DNA from: Candidatus Trichofilum aggregatum | Lineage (GTDB): Bacteria > Chloroflexota > Anaerolineae > Promineifilales > Promineifilaceae | Direction: 5' to 3' | DNA: 64,000 bases | Assembly (NCBI GenBank): GCA_016716885.1 | Contig: JADJUV010000055.1 | Span: 9,441-73,440 of the forward strand | Part shown: positions 42,676 through 49,303 of the stretch, piece after piece | Layout of the letters: every line of letters begins with the position of its first letter | Numbering within the stretch: position 1 is the first letter of the stretch | Position numbers and translations under genes: made by a program | The notes under the pieces: model-generated | The model's database searches: none | Told to the model about the DNA's origin: nothing | What the model saw: the letters and a program-made list of their open reading frames with translations, nothing else

Positions 42676-42818
42676 TCGGCGGATGACCATTTGACACGAA
42701 TTTGTAGCGACGGGGCAGGTCAGGCGAGGCTGATCCTTTTAAACCATGCCGGAAAGCTTATGTATCTGTTGTGTATGTCGTACTTTGATGGGTGAGCCAT
42801 ACGCAATAACGAAAAATT

Positions 42819-44255
42819 ATGCGACCTAACTTTCAAGTTGAAATGATCCGTAGTGAACTGGAAGATGTCGTCGGGGCCGACCACATTACCACGAGAGAGA
42901 GTGACCGGCTGGTGTATTCCACTGACTGGTCATGGATGGCTCAGATGTGGTTGGATCGGGGTCAACCCTTGCCTCTGGCGGATTACATCGTCCATCCGGC
43001 TAAACCGACCGAGATCGCCCAGATCATCAAGATCGCCAACAACTACCATATTCCGGTTATTCCCTGGGGTGGCGGATCAGGCACACAGGGGGGAACTCTG
43101 CCCATCTACGGTGGCATCATTTTGGATACCAAACGGATGCACCGAATCCTGGAAATCAATGAAACGGCGCTGACCGTAACGGCGCAAGCGGGTATCAACG
43201 GAACCCAACTGGAGTGGGCCTTAAACGACAAAGGGCTGACCTTGCCCCATTATCCCGCCTCGGCTAATTGCGCCACGTTGGGGGGGTATCTGGCTCCACG
43301 GGGATCGGGAACCATTAGCACCAAGTATGGCAAGGCCGAAGATATGGTTTTGAGCATGGAAATCGTCTTGCCCAATGGGGAGATCATCCGCACCCCTTCT
43401 GTGCCCAGCCATGCCTCTGGCCCGGATTATGCCCGGCTATTTTTGGGTTCAGAGGGCACACTGGGGGTGATTACAGAAGCCACGATGCAGGTGGATTATT
43501 TGCCAGAGGTGCGTTTGTTCCGGGCGGTGCTGTTTGAAGATGTCGCGGCCGCGCTCGAAGCCGGTCGTCGTCTCATGACCCGACGACTAGACCCCACCGT
43601 CATCCGCCTTTACGACCCCAACTCCACCGCCTCACTGGTCAAACATGTTTTAGGCTACGAGTTAGAAGGAGCCTACATGGTCATAGGCTTTGATGGTGAC
43701 AAAGATTTAGCGGCCATGCAAGAAGAGAAAGGCATGGCTATCTGCACCGAACTAGGCGCCAAAGATTTAGGGCGTGAACCGGGGGAGAAATGGTGGGAGC
43801 ATCGTTACGACTTTTACTATCCACCCAAATCGCTCAAACTGCCCTGGATGTACGGCACAGTTGAGACGGTGACAACCTTTGACAAACTGCATCAGCTCTA
43901 TTGTGCCAAGAAAAAAGCCATTGAAGAAGGTTACGCCCAATGGCAGGTACGTTACATCGGCCATTTTTCCCATTGGTTCCACTGGGGAGCCAGTTTGTAT
44001 GACCGCTTCATCATTGAGGAGCCACCCCAAGACCCGCAAGAGGCGTTGCGCCTGCACAACCGGGTCTGGTCAACCGCCGTTTCCACCTCATTAGCCAATG
44101 GCGGCATGATCAATGAGCATCATGGGGTGGGACTGAAGTTGGGCCGTTATATGCGCCAACAATATGGCCCGGCCTGGCCCTTGTTAGAGACGATCAAGAA
44201 AGCGATTGATCCCAATGGGATCATGAATCCGGGTAAGGTGGGGTTTGGCACATGA
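42819..44255 (+). CDS. FAD-linked oxidase (GlcD / alkylglycerone-phosphate synthase-like)
   Basis: A 478-residue flavoprotein with a PCMH-type FAD domain (about 50-235): PAKPTEIAQIIKIANNYHIP, WGGGSGTQGG, GIILDTKRMHRIL, YPASANCATLGGYLAPRGSG and GSEGTLGVITEATM. The C-terminal oxidase domain ends with INEHHGVGLKLGRYM and DPNGIMNPGKVG, where the paired His are the expected active-site region. Such enzymes oxidise 2-hydroxy acids (glycolate, D-lactate) or related substrates and pass electrons to an Fe-S partner. The next gene, overlapping by four bases, encodes that partner. The likely job is oxidation of a hydroxy acid produced in the pathway. Confidence 0.86.
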   Translation: MRPNFQVEMIRSELEDVVGADHITTRESDRLVYSTDWSWMAQMWLDRGQPLPLADYIVHPAKPTEIAQIIKIANNYHIPVIPWGGGSGTQGGTLPIYGGIILDTKRMHRILEINETALTVTAQAGINGTQLEWALNDKGLTLPHYPASANCATLGGYLAPRGSGTISTKYGKAEDMVLSMEIVLPNGEIIRTPSVPSHASGPDYARLFLGSEGTLGVITEATMQVDYLPEVRLFRAVLFEDVAAALEAGRRLMTRRLDPTVIRLYDPNSTASLVKHVLGYELEGAYMVIGFDGDKDLAAMQEEKGMAICTELGAKDLGREPGEKWWEHRYDFYYPPKSLKLPWMYGTVETVTTFDKLHQLYCAKKKAIEEGYAQWQVRYIGHFSHWFHWGASLYDRFIIEEPPQDPQEALRLHNRVWSTAVSTSLANGGMINEHHGVGLKLGRYMRQQYGPAWPLLETIKKAIDPNGIMNPGKVGFGT

Positions 44256-45364
44256 CAGGTGAACCTATGGAATTATTAAACGTTGTGGCCACGACAGAAA
44301 ATTGTCGGTATTGCCTGATGTGCCGTCATACCTGCCCGGTGGGTCAGGCTACGAACCTGGAAACATTGACGCCGCACGGCTGGGGGTTGCTCATCGCTTC
44401 GGTGGAACGAGGGCTGGCGGTCTGGAATGAAGAAACAGTTCATAACCTGTACCAATGTGCCGATTGTGGCAATTGCCGTGCCCACTGTGTCACCGATCAA
44501 CCGTTGCCAGAGGCTATCGCGGCCGCACGCACCCACGTTGTCGCCCAAAACCTGGCCCCCGCCATTGTTTATGATCTGGATAACCGGTTACGTCAATGGG
44601 GCAACCCCTTCGCGGCCGCATCTCCTGCCCCCGTTACCAACACAGGGGACGTAGCCCTGTTTGTCGGCGATGACGCCCATTATTTGTGGCCGGGGGCAGT
44701 CGCGGCCGCGGTGAAACTTCTATCTGCCGCCGGGGTTACACCGGTTCTCATCGGTGTGGGGCGGAACAATGGGTATCTGGCTAGCTCCGTGGGGCTGAAA
44801 GAGACCGCCATCCTGTTGGCGCAGGCGAATTTAGACGAACTAAAAGCAACCGGGGCACAACGTTTGTTGGTCCTGTCGCCGGGTGATTATGATGCGTTTC
44901 ATCGCCTCTACGCGGAACGGTTGGGGCTGGCGGAGCCAGATGTGCCGGTAATGGAGCTGGTCACATTTTTGGCGGAACGGCTGAGATCCGGGCAACTGGC
45001 TTTTCAGGCCAGTGAATCGCCCTTGCCGTTTGCCTACCTGGACCCCACCCATGCCGGCCGGGTCGGCAATGAGCGTCATGCTTATCCGCGTGAATTGCTG
45101 GGAGCGGTTTATGGCCGCGGCCGCGAACTTTTCTTACGCGCCGATCGGAGTCTGGCCTGTGGGAGCACCGCCCTGCAATTTACCAGCCCGCATCTCAGCC
45201 AACAATTGACCCAAACCCGTTTGCACGATGCTTTCCATAACCGGATTCAGTCCCTGATTACCGAAGACCCTGGCACACTGCATCAACTGAGCCTGTACGC
45301 GGCCGCGTATGGCATTCAGGTGCAAGGGCTGTACGAATTATTAGCCGCTCAACTCGTGTCTTGA
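44252..45364 (+). CDS. Fe-S partner of the FAD oxidase (GlcF-like), with degenerate CCG domains
   Basis: A 370-residue protein (about 365 if the ATG at 44267, after AGGTGA, is used). Two 4Fe-4S motifs are clear: CRYCLMCRHTCPVG (residues about 18-31) and CADCGNCRAHCV (about 70-81). The rest has the fold order of cysteine-rich CCG domains, but the cysteines are mostly gone. It reads LSPGDYDAFHRLY and LDPTHAGRVGN, with only ACGSTALQFTSPHLSQQL keeping one Cys. The C-terminal cluster of GlcF/LutA-type proteins is therefore probably absent, and this protein may only relay electrons from the flavoprotein. Five iterated octamers occur, the densest short gene in the window. Confidence 0.82.
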   Translation: MTGEPMELLNVVATTENCRYCLMCRHTCPVGQATNLETLTPHGWGLLIASVERGLAVWNEETVHNLYQCADCGNCRAHCVTDQPLPEAIAAARTHVVAQNLAPAIVYDLDNRLRQWGNPFAAASPAPVTNTGDVALFVGDDAHYLWPGAVAAAVKLLSAAGVTPVLIGVGRNNGYLASSVGLKETAILLAQANLDELKATGAQRLLVLSPGDYDAFHRLYAERLGLAEPDVPVMELVTFLAERLRSGQLAFQASESPLPFAYLDPTHAGRVGNERHAYPRELLGAVYGRGRELFLRADRSLACGSTALQFTSPHLSQQLTQTRLHDAFHNRIQSLITEDPGTLHQLSLYAAAYGIQVQGLYELLAAQLVS

Positions 45365-45446
45365 CGTATCACGCAGGCAATTGCCACAGCCGTGCGCCAT
45401 ACGCACCTTATCAACAACCATTGAGAGTAAGAGGAGGTCAACTATC

Positions 45447-46334
45447 ATGCATCTTTCTATGCACAACTGGATGAGAGCCGAACCTATCGAAGTGACCGTA
45501 GCCAGATTAGCCAAGTATGGATACGAAAGCATCGAAATTAGCGGTGAGCCAGACGTTTACAACACCAAACACGTTCGTGCCCTGCTCAAAGATCACGGCA
45601 TCCGCTGTTGGGGATCTGTCACCCTTATGTTGGGCCAACGCAACCTGGTCGCCAAAGATCAGGCGCAACGGGAAATGTCGGTGCAATACGTGAAGGATTG
45701 CATCACCATGGTCAAGGAGTTGGACGGCCACGAGATCACCATCGTGCCGGGAACCGTCGGCAAAATTAATCCTGAAGGCACACCGGAAGAAGAGTGGGAA
45801 TGGGCAGTGGATAGCCTGAAAGAATGTTATGCTCACGCCAAAAAATCAGGCGTTATGGTCGCCATCGAACCGATCAACCGATTCGAGACCTATTTCTGCT
45901 ACCGTGCCTCACAGGCCTTAGCCCTGGCCGAAGCCGTAGCCGATGATTGTGGTGTCTGTCTGGATGCCTTCCACCTGAACATCGAAGAGGTTGACCCCTA
46001 CGAATCCATTCGCCAGGCCAAAGGGCGTTTGGTGGACTTCCATGTGGCCGATACCAACCGGTTTGCCTGTGGGCAAGGACATTGGGACTGGCTGAAGCTG
46101 GTGGGAACCCTCAAAACCATTGGTTACGATGGGGCGCTAACGGTGGAGTTTGTGGCTCCCGTAGACCGTACCCCGGCCAACCCCCACCCCGATGCCGTTG
46201 AGCGCAACCCGGTGGACATCTCCCCTGAACAGAGAAAGTTCATTGAAGATCATGGTTCTAGCCTGTTGACCGAAGAGTTTTATAGCTGGCAGGTCAAGAC
46301 CTGTGCGGACACGCTTTTGCCCTTGATAAAATAA
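45447..46334 (+). CDS. Sugar phosphate isomerase/epimerase
   Basis: The start at 45447 (MHLSMHNWMRAEPIEVTV) follows AGAGGAGG, giving 295 residues. It has the xylose-isomerase fold: YGYESIEISGEPDVYN, ITIVPGTVGKI, VAIEPINRFETYF, VCLDAFHLNIEEVDPYES, DFHVADTNRFACGQGHWDW and LTVEFVAPVDRTP. The AIEPINRFET and D-A/T-F-H-x-N-I-E-E motifs match the epimerase domain at 36752, so the two are paralogs. The group includes tagatose/psicose 3-epimerase-like and hydroxypyruvate-isomerase-like enzymes. The substrate is unknown. Confidence 0.86.
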   Translation: MHLSMHNWMRAEPIEVTVARLAKYGYESIEISGEPDVYNTKHVRALLKDHGIRCWGSVTLMLGQRNLVAKDQAQREMSVQYVKDCITMVKELDGHEITIVPGTVGKINPEGTPEEEWEWAVDSLKECYAHAKKSGVMVAIEPINRFETYFCYRASQALALAEAVADDCGVCLDAFHLNIEEVDPYESIRQAKGRLVDFHVADTNRFACGQGHWDWLKLVGTLKTIGYDGALTVEFVAPVDRTPANPHPDAVERNPVDISPEQRKFIEDHGSSLLTEEFYSWQVKTCADTLLPLIK

Positions 46335-46349
46335 ATTGGTTGAGCGATC

Positions 46350-46503
46350 AGTGCCGGGCACGGGGCGGCAGGTGGTGTTAGGCCCAGATTCGTCTGCCCC
46401 GTACCCGGCACTCTATGCGAAGATCGTGGGTTGAGTGATCAGTGCCTGGCACGGGGCGGTCAGCGGTGTTATGCCCAAGATCGTCTGCCCCGTGCCAGGC
46501 ACT
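46350..46503. repeat. Two adjacent TGCCTGGCACGGGGCGG hairpins
   Basis: Two inverted-repeat units (46350-46412 and 46441-46503) lie head to tail. Each has arms of about 19-21 bases around a 23-base centre. They match the unit at 20889-20951. Changes in the first unit (GTGCCGGGCAC with GTACCCGGCAC) mostly keep pairing. They sit between an isomerase and the second UPF0261 gene. Confidence 0.85.
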
Positions 46504-46550
46504 ACACGGGGCGATTTGGTAAATCACCCTACATTGTCAGAGGCAAACGC

Positions 46551-47786
46551 ATGGGTCAGAATGTGGTCATAATCGGAACCCTGGATACCAAAGGGCCGGA
46601 GATCGCCTATTTGCGGGACCGGTTGCAGGCTTTGGGGCTGACGACGACGGTGGTGGATTCGGGTATTTTGGGTGAACCACTCGATATAGTGCCTGACATT
46701 GACCACGCGGCCGCGGCCGCATACGGTAACACCACCCTTGAAGCCCTACGCCAGGCGGGGAGTCGCGGTCGCGCCGTCGCCGGTATGCGCGCCGCTTTAC
46801 GGAACCTCACCCAAACCCTCTACCAAAACGGCCAACTGGATGGGGCCATTAGCATGGGGGGAGCCGAAGGGGCTGTGATGGGCGCGGCCGCGATGATGGT
46901 TCTGCCCATCGGCGTGCCCAAAATCCTGGTGTCGCCCATTGCTTCTGGTTATCACTTTTTTCATCCCCTGGTGGGCACGCGGGACATGATGGTGGTGCAT
47001 TCGGTGGTGGACATCCTGGGGCTGAACCCGATTGCCTGCACCGTTTTTGACAACGTCGCGGCCGCGATGAAAGGGATGCTCAGCCACGGCCACCCCCTAC
47101 CCCCGCCCGACAACAAAAATCGCTACGTCGCCGTGACCATGTTAGGCAACACCACCAAAGCCGTCATGGCGACCAAAACCCGCCTGGCCGAAGCCGGTTA
47201 CGAAGCCGTCATCTTCCACTCCAACGGCGTGGGTGGCCCGGCCATGGAAGAATGTGCCCTGGACGGACAGTTTGTGGGGGTGATTGATTTCACCACCAAT
47301 GAAACCTACGATCCGATGGTCGGGGGCATTCATGATGGCGGCCCTGACCGCCTCAAAATTGTGGGACAGCTCGGGTTGCCCCAGGTCATCGTTCCCGGTT
47401 GTATTGACTTTAGTGTTTGGAATGCGGGCACGATACCGGAGACGTTACGCGGCCGCGCCATCTACGACCACAACCCGGAATTTACCCTGGTGCGGGCCAG
47501 CCATGAAGAGATGATCCAACTGGGCCACCTGTTTGCCGAACGGCTCAATCAGGCCCAGGGACCCGTCCAGATAGCCGTGCCTACCCAGGGGCTTTCCATA
47601 CCCAACGTGCCGGGTGGTGTGTTCTGGGCTCCCGTGGCCGATGCCGCCTTCTTGAGTACCTTACGCCGAGACATTCGGCCCGACATTCCGGTATTCACTT
47701 ACGAACGCCATGTCAATGATCCCGACTTTGGCCGCGAAGTCGCCGAACTATTTATCCAAATGGCGCTACCGGACCAAACAGAATAA
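46551..47786 (+). CDS. Tm-1-like UPF0261 ATP-binding-type protein, second copy
   Basis: The start at 46551 (MGQNVVIIGTLDTKGPEIA) follows AGAGGC; the longer frame upstream reads the hairpin repeat. 411 residues, the normal length for a stand-alone UPF0261 protein. Motifs parallel the copy at 37646: SMGGAEGAVMGAAAMMVLP, VDILGLNPIACTVFDN, MLGNTTKAVMATK, GCIDFSVWNAG, HNPEFTLVRAS and RPDIPVFTYERHVND. The N-terminal half of plant Tm-1 has the same fold. The enzymatic role in bacteria is not settled. Two diverged copies in one locus suggest a hetero-oligomer or two substrates. Six iterated octamers or overlaps occur. Confidence 0.84.
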   Translation: MGQNVVIIGTLDTKGPEIAYLRDRLQALGLTTTVVDSGILGEPLDIVPDIDHAAAAAYGNTTLEALRQAGSRGRAVAGMRAALRNLTQTLYQNGQLDGAISMGGAEGAVMGAAAMMVLPIGVPKILVSPIASGYHFFHPLVGTRDMMVVHSVVDILGLNPIACTVFDNVAAAMKGMLSHGHPLPPPDNKNRYVAVTMLGNTTKAVMATKTRLAEAGYEAVIFHSNGVGGPAMEECALDGQFVGVIDFTTNETYDPMVGGIHDGGPDRLKIVGQLGLPQVIVPGCIDFSVWNAGTIPETLRGRAIYDHNPEFTLVRASHEEMIQLGHLFAERLNQAQGPVQIAVPTQGLSIPNVPGGVFWAPVADAAFLSTLRRDIRPDIPVFTYERHVNDPDFGREVAELFIQMALPDQTE

Positions 47787-47790
47787 ATCC

Positions 47791-47840
47791 GGAGTCGAGG
47801 CTTTAGCCGGAAAATTTCTACCGGCTAAAGCCTCGACTCC
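47791..47840. repeat. Perfect 20-bp inverted repeat GGAGTCGAGGCTTTAGCCGG
   Basis: The two arms pair fully around a 10-base AT-rich loop (AAAATTTCTA). It follows the UPF0261 stop by four bases and precedes the creatininase gene. This is the best copy of the second hairpin family and a good terminator or attenuator candidate. Confidence 0.9.
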
Positions 47841-47870
47841 CAAAATGATGAGATACTGGAGCATGAATCT

Positions 47871-48797
47871 ATGATTGCCACCAATGGTCGAACCTACAAA
47901 GAGTTACCCCACCTTACCCAAGGCGATGAAGCCTTCCGGTCCCAATTCCTTTCCTGGGACATTGGTGATTTAAGTTATGTGGATATTCAAGCCTATCTCC
48001 AGGCCAAAGATGTGATCTTGATCCCGATGGCTAGCCTGGAACAACATGGCCCCCACTTGCCCTTATACACCGACACCGTTACCGCCGTGGAGATTTCCCG
48101 CCGTGTTTCGGAGATGATTGGTGTGCTGCATACCCCACCCATCTGGATGGGGTACTCGCCCCAACATATGCACGGGCCAGGCCTGGGGCGCGGCACGATT
48201 ACCGTGCGGAGTTCCACCTTGCTGGCGGTCATGTATGACGTGGCCCGGAGCCTCATCCATCACGGGTTTAACCGGCTCATCTTTATCAATGGGCACGGCT
48301 CCAACGTCAAAGTGGTAGACCCCATTCTGCGTAAACTGCGTTACGAAACGGGAGCCATGATTAGTTTTGTCAAGCCGTACATGGAACGATACACCGGTAT
48401 CTTGAAAGGGTTGATGGAGAATCCGCCCGAAGAAACCCCCGGCTGGCACGCCAGCGAACTTGAGACTTCACAGGATTTGGCCTGGAATGAGAAGTTGGTG
48501 CGGATGGAGCGAGCCGAACACACGAAGGCCCATATCCCGGATTTCCTACCGTCTACCTTTGCCAAAAAGGATGGTATGCCGGATGTGGAATTTGATGGTT
48601 TTACCTACTTCAATTTCCCCATGGATCACCATGAGTTTATTGAGAGCGGCACGATTGGCAACCCCCTGCGGGCAACCAAAGAGAAGGGGGAAGAGGCTTT
48701 CCGGCGGCTTTCGGAGCATGTGGCTCGTGGCGTCATGGAGTTAATGAATGAACCAGTGAGCGTGCATAACCGGGAGTTTATTGATCGCGTGTTGTAA
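47871..48797 (+). CDS. Creatininase-family metal-dependent hydrolase
   Basis: A 308-residue protein of the creatininase superfamily. Metal-site motifs are SLEQHGPHLPLYTDT (about 55-69), NGHGSN (about 142-147) and HASELETS (about 192-199). It is longer than creatininase itself because of C-terminal additions (DHHEFIESGTIGNPLRAT). The superfamily includes creatinine amidohydrolase, MftE and, as I recall, IolN of the Thermotoga inositol pathway, which opens a diketo-inositol ring. With a Gfo/Idh dehydrogenase and isomerases nearby, a ring-opening hydrolase is a reasonable guess. It is the last gene of the run and contains no iterated octamer. Confidence 0.84.
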   Translation: MIATNGRTYKELPHLTQGDEAFRSQFLSWDIGDLSYVDIQAYLQAKDVILIPMASLEQHGPHLPLYTDTVTAVEISRRVSEMIGVLHTPPIWMGYSPQHMHGPGLGRGTITVRSSTLLAVMYDVARSLIHHGFNRLIFINGHGSNVKVVDPILRKLRYETGAMISFVKPYMERYTGILKGLMENPPEETPGWHASELETSQDLAWNEKLVRMERAEHTKAHIPDFLPSTFAKKDGMPDVEFDGFTYFNFPMDHHEFIESGTIGNPLRATKEKGEEAFRRLSEHVARGVMELMNEPVSVHNREFIDRVL

Positions 48798-49303
48798 CGC
48801 TAAAAAGCCAGGAACTTAGGCGCTTACGCGCCAACATCGACAAAAAATTGTCGCTCTTCTCGAAAAATAGCAGGCTTGGAAAATCTTTCGTACACGGATA
48901 GGAGAAACACGGATGGCTTTGGCTTTTATCCGTGTCCTTCCTACTGAAGTTTAGAGCAAGAGGAGAGAGCGAGAGGAATTACTCTGGAAAACCCTCTAGC
49001 TCTGGCTCTGAACTCTAAACTCAAGTCCTATCCGTGTATACACCTTTTTTTCCAAGCAAAGTCTGGGAAAAGAGGTAGCACCTTACAAGTCAATTTCTTG
49101 ACCAGTTAGCAAGAAAGAGGTTACACAGAGATTCACCAAGGAAGCGCAGAGGTTCACAGAGAAAAGTCAAGACTGTTTTTTAACTCTGTGTATCTCTGCA
49201 CCTTCTCTGTGACCCTCTGTGTTCACTTCTTTTTTGGTTGTGGCTTGTCCAGGCTAGGGTCTGAATAGGTACCAAAATTTCTCTAGATACCTATATCGAG
49301 AAG
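48798..49303. other. Intergenic gap with repeats
   Basis: A GCGCTTACGCGCC/AATTGTCGCT tract lies near 48818. A CTCTAGCTCTGGCTCT repeat with inverted arms lies at 48955-49022. A long inverted CACAGAG element lies at 49119-49229, one arm GAGGTTACACAGAG and the other TGACCCTCTGTGTTCAC. No gene is visible. Confidence 0.65.

Noticed and set aside
46431..46550. N-terminal extension of the second UPF0261 protein
   Set aside because: The 40 codons are read from the TGCCTGGCAC hairpin. The family start is at 46551.
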